Below, one piece after another: positions 1-9,500 of a stretch of 64,000 nucleotides of DNA (positions are counted from its first letter, which is position 1; each line of letters opens with the position of its first letter). Both the position numbers and the translations under genes were made by a program. Where the stretch lies: the NCBI GenBank assembly GCA_947487205.1, contig CANKVU010000003.1:1-64000 (forward strand), written 5' to 3'. Source of the stretch: an uncultured Paracoccaceae bacterium. Its GTDB lineage: Bacteria; Pseudomonadota; Alphaproteobacteria; Rhodobacterales; Rhodobacteraceae. The notes beneath the pieces are model-generated. The model was not told where the DNA came from. It did not search any database and saw only the letters and a list, made by a program, of their open reading frames with translations.

Positions 1-40
1 AGAGATCAGACATGTCACCGCTCTGTTTTCGCGCGATGAA

Positions 41-988
41 TCATGCCCCTCCGCTGCAATCAATGGGTCCTGACCCTAGGACCGGTCTCGAGAGCATGGT
101 CCTGTCGAAACCCGTCTTGGCCGAGGCCATTTCCATCGCGACGAGGCCGTGCCAGAGCCACCGGAGGGCAGTACGGATGTGCTTGATCCGGGCGTCGCCG
201 ACGGGGGTCTTGTCGACCTCGCGCGCCTCGGTGCCAAACATCGCCACGGACTGACCGGTGGACAGCTGGCCAATATAGGTTTCCATCAGTTCGGCGAATT
301 CAGGGTGGAGTGGCGGGACGACACGCATGGTCGGCTGGACCAGGCCGGACAGCTCCTCCGGCGAGACATTGGGGAGCAGATCCATCGGGACCATGTTGGA
401 GCCGCGCAGACTGTTCAACTTGATCACGCCCTTGATCACCGCGGCGATCGTCTTGTCCGGTAGACCGGGAGCGAAGTCCCGGATCTTCCCGGCGGTCAGG
501 GCCGCGATCGAGATTCCGCGACGCCGGCACTGGTTGGCCAGCGATATCACCGAAAAGATCTCGAAATTCCCGAAGATTTCGGGATTGTCCCGCTGGCCTG
601 AAAGATAGGCGAGAAGGTCGGCCCAGTCGTCATCGCACATGTGGAAGGCAGCGGGCGCCTCTCGCGCGCGGGTGACGACGTCGAGGATCGAGGCGTATTC
701 CTTCGCCCATTTCCGGGCGTCCTTCTTGTTCTTCAGCCCGCTGCGTACGAGGAGAGTCCCGCCCTCGAGGCTGTGGTCGACGAAGTACTCGAGATCGGAG
801 CGACTGGCGGGCAGGTCCTCGGGGGACGTGATGCCGTAGGCCCAGAAGATCTTCCTTGCCTTGTTCAGCGCGGCCCGCTTGTGCGCCTTGGTGCCTTCCG
901 ATTTCCAGACGTCGTTGAAGGCTCCTCGCTTGAGCTCCGCCAGGATGTGCGAGGGCGCGACGACAGGGTCGATTTCGATGTCGAACAT
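41..988 (-). CDS. Hypothetical protein, possible truncated integrase
   Basis: This 315-residue protein is not firmly recognised. It is rich in Lys, Arg and Trp and mostly helical in appearance. The first ~120 residues (KARKIFWAYGI, LEYFVDHSLEGG, KKDARKWAKEYASILD) resemble the core-binding domain of tyrosine recombinases. No R...HxxR...Y catalytic set is present; the C-terminus stops shortly after an HIRTALRWLWHGL helix, so if it is an integrase it has lost its catalytic half. It lies on the same strand as, and downstream of, another orphan gene, and 1.1 kb from a tRNA-Ser. It could equally be an intact accessory protein of unknown function. Confidence 0.5.
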   Translation of the reverse strand: MFDIEIDPVVAPSHILAELKRGAFNDVWKSEGTKAHKRAALNKARKIFWAYGITSPEDLPASRSDLEYFVDHSLEGGTLLVRSGLKNKKDARKWAKEYASILDVVTRAREAPAAFHMCDDDWADLLAYLSGQRDNPEIFGNFEIFSVISLANQCRRRGISIAALTAGKIRDFAPGLPDKTIAAVIKGVIKLNSLRGSNMVPMDLLPNVSPEELSGLVQPTMRVVPPLHPEFAELMETYIGQLSTGQSVAMFGTEAREVDKTPVGDARIKHIRTALRWLWHGLVAMEMASAKTGFDRTMLSRPVLGSGPIDCSGGA

Positions 989-1234
989 AGGGTTTTCCAG
1001 TTTTGTGTTCTGTTTCAGTTTGGTGAGTGATGGGAGCGGGCCGCTGCTCCTCCGAAAATCGATCCGGAGCGCAGCCCGAACGGGGCTGGGGGGGGGCTGT
1101 TTGAGGCGGACAGGCTGTCGGACCCTCGAACCAGGTCCGACAAGATGTCGGAGTCGATTTGGGGCGCAGCAGCGGTCGGCAGATCGACATGCAAGCGCGG
1201 GATACCGCGACGCCCGGATGGGGTTTGCGCGGGA

Positions 1235-1825
1235 TCATGGGCTCGCCGCTCCGGCGGAGCCGCTAACGCCGCGGCAGAGTTCGAGCGTTGGGCGAAACCG
1301 ATGCAGTTTCCCGATCCGGATCGAGGAAACCGTCCTGCCGGTCAGTTCGCGGTAGTATTTCGTGCGATCACGGGTGGTCTCATCGCAGACCAGAGTCCGC
1401 CACTCATCCAGGGAGAGGAGGTCGCCGCACAGGATCGTCCGGTCATCGTCCGTGGCGGAAATCCAGGCGACGAGCGGATCGCGAAAGCCCTCGCACAGGA
1501 GTACGTCTGTCAGAGGAACGAGACGGTGTTTTTCCGGTCCGGGATCGACCCCGTTCCTGCGCAGGATCTTTCGCACGCTGTCCGGCCCGGCCTTCCAGCG
1601 AGATCCTATCTGCTTCTTCGACAGATCGGGGAACGGGGACCGTTGCAGTCGCAGGGCGAGTACTCGTGTCGCGCTGGCGCTACGTGGCGTGAGCCCCACT
1701 TCCGCGATGTCGGTCTGCCGCAGCGGCTTGGCAGGGGAAGGAGTGGACGCGGGCGGGTCCTCGGTGCATGTCCCCGCGTGCGCCCCGCGCTTCTGTAGAC
1801 GCGAATGGTCGCTGTCGTGCGTCAT
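1235..1825 (-). CDS. Hypothetical protein with HTH-like segment
   Basis: This 196-residue protein is not recognised. The segment around residues 70-95 (LSKKQIGSRWKAGPDSVRKILRRNGV) reads like a helix-turn-helix of the kind found in recombinases and transposon-associated proteins. The first ~50 residues are low-complexity, so the true start may be further in. It is co-oriented with the 41-988 gene, 246 bases upstream of it, and both may belong to one decayed mobile element. Coding status is less certain than for most genes here. Confidence 0.4.
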   Translation of the reverse strand: MTHDSDHSRLQKRGAHAGTCTEDPPASTPSPAKPLRQTDIAEVGLTPRSASATRVLALRLQRSPFPDLSKKQIGSRWKAGPDSVRKILRRNGVDPGPEKHRLVPLTDVLLCEGFRDPLVAWISATDDDRTILCGDLLSLDEWRTLVCDETTRDRTKYYRELTGRTVSSIRIGKLHRFRPTLELCRGVSGSAGAASP

Positions 1826-2075
1826 GTCCGGCCATCCCCAGGCAAGAGGGGGGCCATTCGCCGGCCAGAATGCGGGAGTGAGAGCCGGATTTCCCCGATG
1901 GGCGCGGCCGAAAAGAAATGCTTGACTACCGCTCTGGTGGCGGACAATCGATGATAAACACGCTCAGGGAGTTGACAGAATCTTGCCAGAAACCGGTGCC
2001 ATCCGGTGCCTTTCAGTGCCATTTCAGGGGTTTGAACCCCGACAGGGCCGGCCCGGAAGTCTTTGGAATTTCGGC

Positions 2076-2105
2076 TTGTATTCCTTGGGCTTGCGCGTCT
2101 ATACC
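2076..2105 (+). promoter_or_regulatory. Candidate promoter of tRNA-Ser
   Basis: TTGTAT at 2076-2081 and TCTATA/TATACC at 2098-2105 form a plausible sigma-70 pair with a 16-18 base spacer. They end about 8 bases before the mature tRNA 5' end, the expected place for a tRNA promoter. Confidence 0.4.
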
Positions 2106-2112
2106 CGTCGGC

Positions 2113-2202
2113 GGTGACGTGGCCGAGTGGTCGAAGGCGCTCCCCTGCTAAGGGAGTAGACGGGAAACCGTCTCGAGGGTTCGAATCCCTTCGTCACCGC
2201 CA
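2113..2202 (+). tRNA. tRNA-Ser(GCT)
   Basis: A 90-base cloverleaf with acceptor GGTGACG pairing with CGTCACC, discriminator G and an encoded CCA at 2200-2202. The anticodon GCT is at 2147-2149 in the loop CTGCTAA. The long variable arm (GTAGACGGGAAACCGTCTC) is typical of serine tRNAs, and the T-arm has GGTTCGAATCC. It reads the AGC/AGU codons. tRNA-Ser genes are common integration targets, which fits the accessory-looking genes beside it. Confidence 0.97.
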
Positions 2203-2230
2203 CTTGCCCTCGCGAAAGCGTTCTCCCGAC

Positions 2231-2250
2231 CCGGCTGCGGCCGGATTTTC
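2231..2250 (+). terminator. Candidate terminator after tRNA-Ser
   Basis: A short GC stem CCGGC-TGCG-GCCGG is followed by ATTTTC, 28 bases after the tRNA end. The stem is only 5 bp, so this is tentative. Confidence 0.4.
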
Positions 2251-2639
2251 TCGGTGTTTTCGAGGGTTGTGCGGGAGGGGCTGAGCACTTGTCCCGGTGC
2301 GAGGAGGCTCGGAAGCGGTCTCTCTGGGCCCATATTCTCCGGACCTCATGACTGCGCAGTTTTGGTGAATAGCTTGCAACTATCCGAAATTTAACGTTTT
2401 TCCGAGGCCCCACCTGAACACTTCGATGTCAGTGGCGTTCGTGAAAAAGGAACCGGGATCGAGTATTCAACAGGCGGATCATCGCCTTGCTGCGCTGGAT
2501 CAATCAGCGGGAAGAGCCGGCGTCTTCACCTTCTCTTATGTGTGCCAAAGCCTCGTTCTCACCGAGTCCGAACGTGTCACCTAGGTTCTTAGGAAGTGAG
2601 GACATTGCCCGAACGCGGCGTATGACGAGATCATCGCCA
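2251..2639. other. Non-coding stretch, no gene seen
   Basis: About 390 bases between the tRNA-Ser terminator and an IS21 remnant. It is locally AT-richer around 2380-2400 and has short open frames without recognisable product or ribosome binding site. It is probably decayed mobile-element sequence. Confidence 0.4.
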
Positions 2640-2760
2640 CGGCCGTCAAACGCTCGCTTTGGTTTCCGGCAGCGACGATGTCGCAACGACGTGTGAGGCG
2701 GTCGAGCGGAGCGGTCGTCATCTTTCCGTCTCCCAGCAGGTCCGCCCAGCAGATCCACCG
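2640..2760 (-). pseudogene. IS21-family IstB C-terminal remnant
   Basis: Reading the minus strand gives GDGKMTTAPLDRLTRRCDIV followed by AAGNQSERL. This matches the well-known IstB C-terminal pattern ([21 protein letters not shown]...), from the ATPase helper of IS21-family transposition. The upstream P-loop region and the partner IstA are absent, and the match fades on both sides, so this is a small fossil rather than a functional element. It adds to the evidence that the neighbourhood of tRNA-Ser has received mobile DNA. Confidence 0.5.
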
Positions 2761-2984
2761 CAGCGGGACGGCCTTGTGGAGCCCGGGCACCTCGACCACC
2801 TCGGTGATCGCCAAGCCGCTCGTCCGGGTGCGATCCACGGCCTAGGGCATGAAATCATCGGGGAATCACGCCGCGCCTCGCGCTCCGTCGGGCACCTCTC
2901 TTCTGGGTCGAGAGCCTGTGAGGGGTGTCCGCCCAAGCGGGGGCAGGGTCACAACCGAATGGCGCCGCTTGCGCGGGGTGATCG

Positions 2985-4067
2985 TCAATGAGCGTGGGGT
3001 GCGAGGGTCTCGTGCGTGTGGGGCGTAGCGTGGTTGGCGTCGAACCAGGCTTGGGCTTCCGCCTTGGCCTTCTCAAGCTGCGGCGGCGCCAATCGTGTCT
3101 CCGTGGCCCCCCGCATGAGATGCGCTTCGGCGTGCCCGCCATTGGCGGCCAGGTTGAACCATTTATGCGCCTGCACGAAGTCCTGCGGAGCGCCCGTCCC
3201 CTCGAACCTCATGAGCCCCAGATAGTACATGGCCTTGTGGTTCCACCGCGCGGCGGCCTTGGAGAAGTAGTCCACCGCCTTTACGGGGTCCGCGGATCCG
3301 GCAAGGCCGCGCATGTGGATGAAGCCGGCATCGACCTGGGCGTCGAGGAAGCCATGATCGGCCGCCTGTTCGAAATGAGCCAGGGCCGCCCCCATGTCCA
3401 CCGGGAGGCCGTCGCCGTAGAGATAGATCTCCCCCAGGCGGTAGGAGCTCTCGGCGAGGCCGCGATCGGCGGCGGCTTCGTACCAGGTCGCCGCCTTCGG
3501 CACGTTTTTCCTGGTGTACTGACCCGATTGCAGGAAAGTGCCGATGCGGTGCATCGCCGGCGGAAAGCCAGCCTCGGCCGCGGTCTGGATCGCCTCGACC
3601 GCCGCCGCGGGGTCCGAGGGCTTATCCTCCAGTTCCATCTCGCCGGCGAAGTAAGCCCCCTCGGCACTGCCCCGCTCCGCGGCGCGCCGGAAATACGCGA
3701 TCGCCTGATCCCGGTCAGGGTGCACGATCTCGCCCATCCCGGTGCGGTGAATGTGCCCGAGGCTCACGAGCGCATTCGGATTGTCCTGCTCGGCGGCCTT
3801 GCGAAACCATGCGAGGGCCTGTCCCAGATCCGCCTCCCCGAGGGCGCCGGAGAGATAAAGCCCCGCGAGATTGCTCTGGGCCGCCGGATTCCCGTCCTCG
3901 GCCAGCCGGGACCAGATTTCCCGCGCTTCTTCCGCGTCGCCCGACCGCAAGGCCGCGAGGGCGGCGTCGGATTGCCCCCCGGACTCATTGGCCGGGGCGG
4001 AAAGTGGCCAAACGACGAGGAGGATCCCACCAAGGAGGCAAAGTGGTGCGCGAAGATACCTGCCCAT
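2985..4067 (-). CDS. Secreted Sel1-repeat (TPR-like) protein
   Basis: A 360-residue protein with an N-terminal signal peptide (residues ~1-27, cleavage after a ...LSAPAN-like stretch). At least seven Sel1-like repeats follow, each with an A..W/Y[FY]..AA..G...A...LG core (for example ALAWFRKAAEQDNPNALVSL and AHKWFNLAANGGHAEAHLMR). Sel1 proteins usually act as scaffolds in envelope or signalling complexes, with no enzymatic activity. The C-terminus is His-rich (HATPHTHETLAPHAH), which might bind metal. The start has a GGAAG-type Shine-Dalgarno. It is divergent from the GMC dehydrogenase genes across ~165 bases. The partner is unknown. Confidence 0.88.
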   Translation of the reverse strand: MGRYLRAPLCLLGGILLVVWPLSAPANESGGQSDAALAALRSGDAEEAREIWSRLAEDGNPAAQSNLAGLYLSGALGEADLGQALAWFRKAAEQDNPNALVSLGHIHRTGMGEIVHPDRDQAIAYFRRAAERGSAEGAYFAGEMELEDKPSDPAAAVEAIQTAAEAGFPPAMHRIGTFLQSGQYTRKNVPKAATWYEAAADRGLAESSYRLGEIYLYGDGLPVDMGAALAHFEQAADHGFLDAQVDAGFIHMRGLAGSADPVKAVDYFSKAAARWNHKAMYYLGLMRFEGTGAPQDFVQAHKWFNLAANGGHAEAHLMRGATETRLAPPQLEKAKAEAQAWFDANHATPHTHETLAPHAH

Positions 4068-4233
4068 TCCGATCTTCCCTTCCGTTCCGTGATGTCATCG
4101 CTTCACGGGTCGCGACGCGATGTACGGCTCCCTTGTCGACTTGGCAAACTTGGTTGAAAACTGTCCAGTAATTTCTCTCTGTAGGTGTTCTCTCGTGAGA
4201 CATGGCCGGCCTCCGTCCCCACGGCGCATCTGG

Positions 4234-4713
4234 ATGCTGACACGCCGGCATCTCATGCTGGCGCTTCCCGCCCTGGGGATCGCCAGCCGTGGGACGGCCG
4301 AACTCGATCTCGCCGCGCCGCGACTCCGGTCAACGCTCGGCGCCTTTGTCGACGTGATCGTTCCCCCAGATGCCACGCCGGGCGCATCCGGGCTGGGCCT
4401 CCACGACGCGCTCCTCGCCATGGCCCCCGGGCGGCCGAACTATCCGGCCCTCCTGTCCGAGGGCACCGCCTGGCTGGACGAGAGCGCGGGAGGGAACTTC
4501 GCCACGGCCCATCCGAAACAGCAGCAGGGTGTGGTCGAGATCGCTTTTGCGGCGAAGCCCGGCACGCTGCCCCGCGTCTTCGCCGAGTTCCTGCGGCAGG
4601 ACATCATGCGACTCTACTACGCGAACCCCCTGTCCTGGACGGGTCTGATCGACGGTCCGCCGCAGCCCATGGGATATCTCGACGCGCATCTGCCTCCGGG
4701 ATTTCATCCGTGA
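4234..4713 (+). CDS. Gluconate 2-dehydrogenase subunit 3-like small subunit
   Basis: From the ATG at 4234 the product is 159 residues, opening MLTRRHLMLALPALGIASRG, a short Tat-type signal. An in-frame upstream ATG at 4120 would bury the signal, so I chose 4234. The body (FVDVIVPPDATPGASGLGLHDALL, then FAEFLRQDIMRLYYANPLSWTGLI) matches the small subunit that accompanies membrane-bound or periplasmic GMC dehydrogenases such as gluconate 2-dehydrogenase. It presumably carries the signal-less catalytic subunit through the Tat pathway. Its stop overlaps the GTG start of the GMC gene, so the two are translationally coupled. Confidence 0.82.
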   Translation: MLTRRHLMLALPALGIASRGTAELDLAAPRLRSTLGAFVDVIVPPDATPGASGLGLHDALLAMAPGRPNYPALLSEGTAWLDESAGGNFATAHPKQQQGVVEIAFAAKPGTLPRVFAEFLRQDIMRLYYANPLSWTGLIDGPPQPMGYLDAHLPPGFHP

Positions 4714-6344
4714 ACGATGTCCTCGTGATCGGTGCCGGCGCTGGCGGCGGTGCCGCCGCCTATGCGCTCTGCCGGGCGGGACTGACGGTCACGCTTCTCG
4801 ATGCGGGCCCGACCTACGATCCGGCCATCGACTATCGCCTCGACGAGCCGGATTGGGAAAGCCCGTTTCCCGCGAAGGTGCCGTCCGAAATCTTCTATAC
4901 AATGGCCCAGCTGCAGGAACTGTCTTCGGAACACGATGACCTGCGGTCCTGGAACCACATCACCGGCCGCTGGAATCCCGGCCCTCGGCGCCTCTCCTCC
5001 GGGTATCACCATGTCCGGGGGGTGGGCGGCAGCACGCTGCATTATACCGGCGAAGCGCATCGCTTGCACCCGCGTGCCCTTCGCGTTGCCAGCCTGACCG
5101 GGTCCGGAACCGATTGGCCGATCGACTACGAAGCGCTGGAGCCGTTCTACGCCGAGGCCGAACGGATCGTCGGCGTGGCAGGCATCGCCGAGCCGTCCCG
5201 ACCGCGCTCCGCGCCCTACCCGCAGCCGCCCCATCCTCCGGGATATGCCAGCCAGGCGCTGCGCCGCGGGTTCGACCGCCTGGGCCTCTCGACCTCCCCC
5301 AATTCGCTCGCGATCCTCTCCGAGGCCCGGGGCACCCGTCCGCCGTGCAACGGCTGCAACGGCTGCCTGCGCGGCTGCCCCATCGGCGACAAGGGCAGCG
5401 CGGACGTGACGTTCATTCGTCAAGCCCTCGCCACCGGGCGCTGCACGATCCGCCCTGATTGCGAGGCGCTCCTGCTGGAAACCGGAACGGACGACCGCAT
5501 CACCGGTTTGGTCGTCGCGGAGGGGGGTGTGCGACGGCGACTGACTGCGCCTTACATCGTCCTTGCCGCGGGCGCCGTTCAGACACCACGGCTCCTGCTC
5601 AACTCCGCGGGACCGGCGGCCCCCGAGGGGGTGGCGAACGAGTCGGGCGAGGTGGGGCGGAACTTCATGGAGACGCTGGTCTGGACCAGCAGCGCCCTTC
5701 ACCCCGACAATCTCGGCAGCCATCGCGGTCGACCGGTCGACATGATCACCTGGGACCTGAACGCGCCGGATGCCGTCCCCGGTCACGCCGGTGGCTTCCG
5801 CTTCGGCCCGGCCCAGGCCGAGAGCGACCTCGTCGGCCCGATCGCTTACGCGACCCGCGTCGTCGCGGGTTGGGGGGCGGATCACAAGCGGCGGATGCGC
5901 GAGTCCTTCGGACGGGTCTTGTCCGTCGCGGGGCTCTGCGAGAGCTTTCCGCATCCCGGATCCCGCGTGGACCTTGCCGAGGAACTCGACGCCCACGGCT
6001 TGCCCAAACCGCGCATCCACAGCCATCTCGATGATGCCGCGATCGAGCGGATCCGGTTCATGGCCCGAACCTGCCGGTCCATTCTCGAGGGCGCCGGTGC
6101 CGGCGCCATCTTCGAGGAGCTGGGGACCTACGACCTCTTCTCCAGCACGCATGTCTTCGGCACCTGCCGCATGGGCGCCGATCCGGCGGCCTCCGTCGTC
6201 GATCCATGGTGCCGGTCCCATCGCTGGCGGAACCTGTCCATCCTGGACGCGAGCGTTTTCCCGAGTTCCGGCGGCGGGGAATCCCCGGCGCTGACGATCC
6301 AGGCCCTGGCCCTCCGGGCGGCCCGCCGCATCGCCGCGCGCTAG
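4710..6344 (+). CDS. GMC-family FAD dehydrogenase, catalytic subunit
   Basis: 544 residues from a GTG that overlaps the preceding stop. The N-terminal dinucleotide-binding motif is VIGAGAGGGAAAYALCRAG. The GMC C-terminal region holds STHVFGTCRMG and the ILDASVFPSSGGGESPALTI block. Near residue 215 is a tight cysteine cluster, CNGCNGCLRGCP, which in gluconate/sorbitol-type dehydrogenases probably binds an iron-sulfur centre. The enzyme should oxidise an alcohol, sugar or sugar acid in the periplasm and pass electrons to a cytochrome. No cytochrome c subunit is encoded next to it, so the acceptor is elsewhere. The open frame continues upstream only because of high GC. Confidence 0.88.
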   Translation: MNDVLVIGAGAGGGAAAYALCRAGLTVTLLDAGPTYDPAIDYRLDEPDWESPFPAKVPSEIFYTMAQLQELSSEHDDLRSWNHITGRWNPGPRRLSSGYHHVRGVGGSTLHYTGEAHRLHPRALRVASLTGSGTDWPIDYEALEPFYAEAERIVGVAGIAEPSRPRSAPYPQPPHPPGYASQALRRGFDRLGLSTSPNSLAILSEARGTRPPCNGCNGCLRGCPIGDKGSADVTFIRQALATGRCTIRPDCEALLLETGTDDRITGLVVAEGGVRRRLTAPYIVLAAGAVQTPRLLLNSAGPAAPEGVANESGEVGRNFMETLVWTSSALHPDNLGSHRGRPVDMITWDLNAPDAVPGHAGGFRFGPAQAESDLVGPIAYATRVVAGWGADHKRRMRESFGRVLSVAGLCESFPHPGSRVDLAEELDAHGLPKPRIHSHLDDAAIERIRFMARTCRSILEGAGAGAIFEELGTYDLFSSTHVFGTCRMGADPAASVVDPWCRSHRWRNLSILDASVFPSSGGGESPALTIQALALRAARRIAAR

Positions 6345-6503
6345 GGCAAGATTGTGTCGCCGGTTGTGACCGCGAGATTCGTCAACGGTTTGTTAACCAT
6401 GCCGACGGCTACCTTGCCGCGGGCCCGGTGCCGTCAGGCGCCTCCCCGACCAGAGGCGACGGCAGGGGGCCGGACCGGGTCGATCATGCTTGAAAGAATT
6501 TCA

Positions 6504-9500
6504 ATGAAGACCCGCGTCACCACAGCAAGTCTCGCCACGCTCCTGGCCACCGTCTCCACCCCGGCGCTGGCGGGCCACCTCTTCACCCAGAACACGAACA
6601 ACACGCCCACCTGGATCCAGGCCGGTCAGGGGGTCCGCATCGACCAGACCCGGATGGAAGGTGCCTTCGGCGGGGGCCAGATCAGCATCAATTTCGCCCC
6701 GAATGCGACGCCGCCGGCAAAGGCCGATACGACGACGAGCGACTGGTGGTCCTGGAGTGCCGGGGACGTCCTGCGGTTCACCGTACCCACCGATAGCGGC
6801 GACCTCAGCACCACGATCGGCTACGACACCGATCCGTCCTGCACCTACGACATTTGCGGCCCATCTTCCGGGGGAAGCTACTTCTCGACGAGCCTTCCCG
6901 TGATCGGCACCAGCAACCTCGCCCTCGGCCAGACGGAGGTCAGCGAGACGACGCCTTTGATATGGACGCTGGAAGCTCTTGCCGGTGAGTTCTCCCTGGC
7001 CGGCTATCGCATTTACTTTCCCAACGGCACTCTCAACGGTACCGGGCCGCCCCCCTTTGACCAGAGCAGCGTCGTCGACAGCGGCGATCTCGGCGGGGCC
7101 ACGACGCCCGATATCGACACGTCGCAGGGCAGCTACCTGCTAAGCGATCTCGATGCCGGGAATGTCACCAGTACTTTCGAGGGCGGGACACTCACGGTCG
7201 ACGCCCCCGCCGATACGGGGGCGAACTTCGTCGTCAATGCGGCCGGCGGCACCATCGACACGAACGGCTTCGCGACGACCATCTCGGGCCAACTCTCCGG
7301 GGCCGGAACGTTCACCAAGGCCGGGGAAGGGACGCTGGTCCTGAGCGCCGAGAACAGCCATGCCGGTGGCACCACGGTCACGGGCGGCACCCTCGCGGTC
7401 TCGTCGAACGGCAAGCTCGGCGCTGCCTCCGGCGTCCTCACCCTCGATGGGGGCACGCTCGGCAACACCGCCTCCTTCGACCTCGCCCGCCCGGTCATTC
7501 TCGGAGCAGCTGGCGGAACCATCCGGACCGGGGAAACTCTCCAAGTCTCCGGCGCGATCTCTGGCACGGGGACCTTGTCCAAGGCCGGGGATGACTCACT
7601 CGTCCTGAGCGGCGCCAACAGCTATTCCGGCGGCACCGTCGTGAGCGGCGGCTCGGTCGTCGCCTCGTCGAACGCCAACCTCGGCGCTGCCTCCGGCGCC
7701 CTCACCCTCGATGGGGGCACGCTCGGCAACACCGCCTCCTTCGACCTGGCGCGTCCGGTCGTCCTCGGTACGTCCGGGGGATCCTTCCGGACCGACGAGG
7801 ATCTCGGTGTCTCCGGGACGATATCCGGCCTGGGCGCTCTTGCGAAATCGGGCGACGGCACGCTCGTCCTGACCGGCGAGAATACCTATGACGGCGGGAC
7901 ATCGGTGACGGCCGGCACGCTCGTCGTGGACTCCGACGCCGGTCTCGGCGCCGACACGGGCATCCTTGCCCTGGACGGCGGTGCCTTCAGAGGGCTCGGC
8001 AGCTTCGACCTCTCGCGCCCGCTCGCAATCGGCACCGGGGGTGGCCGGCTGGAAACCGGAGACGACGCGCTTCTGTCCGTGGCGGGACCGGTCGGCGGTA
8101 CGGGCGATCTGACAATCTCCGGTAACGTGGCTTTTGGCGGCGCCGGCTTCTCCCATTCCGGATCCTTGAGGCTGACCGACGGCCTCCTGGTCCTGAATGG
8201 CGACGTCACCTCTTCGACCATCACGACCGACCGCGAGACGTTGATCGGGGGCGCCGGCAATCTGGCGGGCAGCCTCGACGTCGCGGGCACTTTGTCACCC
8301 GGCAACTCCCCGGGCACGATGACCGTGGGGGGCGACGTGACCCTGGCCCCGACCGCGACCGCGCGGTTCGAGATCGACGGACGGGCCTATGACCCCGATG
8401 GGGGCGCGGGCACCTATGACAGGCTGGTCCTGACGGGGCCGGACACCGTCTTCACCGCCGCGGGCACGGTCGCGCCCGTCCTGCGTGGCATTCCCGGAGC
8501 GGCGACGAACAGCTTCACGCCGATCATCGGCGACGGCTTCCGGGTCGTCACAACCGCAAACGACACGGGAATTGCCGGCGCATTCGCCGATATCGCTCAG
8601 CCCGAGGATGGACTTGCCGAAGGGCAGCGTTTCGCCGTCCGGTACGGCGGCGACTATATCGACCTCGTCGTGGCGCCCACATCCTTCCTCGCCTTCGCGG
8701 CGCCGCTTGAAAACGACAATATCGAGGCCGCCGCAGAGGCCGTTGACCGGATCGTCGCGCGCGGTGAGCCCGAGGCGCAACCGCTCCTGACCGGCGTCCT
8801 CGGTCTGGCTCCGGGGCCGCTCGTCGTCGCCCTCGAACAGACCTCGGGCGAGATCCATGCCTTTGCGCTCGACGCGGCCCAGACGGGCATCACGCGCTCC
8901 GCGCAGACCCTCGGCGACACGGTCAGCACCAAGCCGAGAGGCGAGGCATGGTGGGTCGATGCCAACGGGACCTGGGACGAAAGTGCCCCCACCGCCTCCG
9001 GCTCCGCGTTCGATGACACCGCCGGTCACCTCATGGTCGGTCGCGATCTCTATCGTACGGCCGCTGTCGATGCGGGCGTCGCCTTCGGCTACGCCACCCA
9101 CGACCTCGACACGGAGTTCGGGGCCGGCGCCGACGTGGAAACCTATCTGCTCGCGGCCTATGGTGTCGCCGAGTACGGCAACCTCACCTTCGACACGATG
9201 CTGGGGGCCTCCTGGTCGGACCTTGATACCACGCGCGATCTCGATCTCTCGACCGGCAGCTACGGCGCTCGCGGCTCGGGCGACGTCACCTCGGCCATCC
9301 TCGGCCTCGGGATCAGTCACCGCCATGCGCTCGGGGCGGCTTTCGAGGGCCGCGCATGGGCCCGCCTTGTTGCTACGTCCCTGAATGCGGACGGCTACGA
9401 CGAAACCGGCACGGACATCGCGGATCTCGCCGTCGACGACGCCGGAGAAGAGCGCGCGATCGCAAGCCTCGGCTATGAACTGAGCCGCAGCTTCGGCTCG

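Noticed and set aside
1087-1097. Run of nine G residues
   Set aside because: Lies between two uncertain genes and not in a coding start or promoter, so no sign of a phase-variable switch.
2027-2040. GGGGTTTGAACCCC palindrome resembling a tRNA T-arm or attachment site
   Set aside because: The loop is 6 bases rather than 7, it does not match the adjacent tRNA-Ser, and no second copy was seen in the window.
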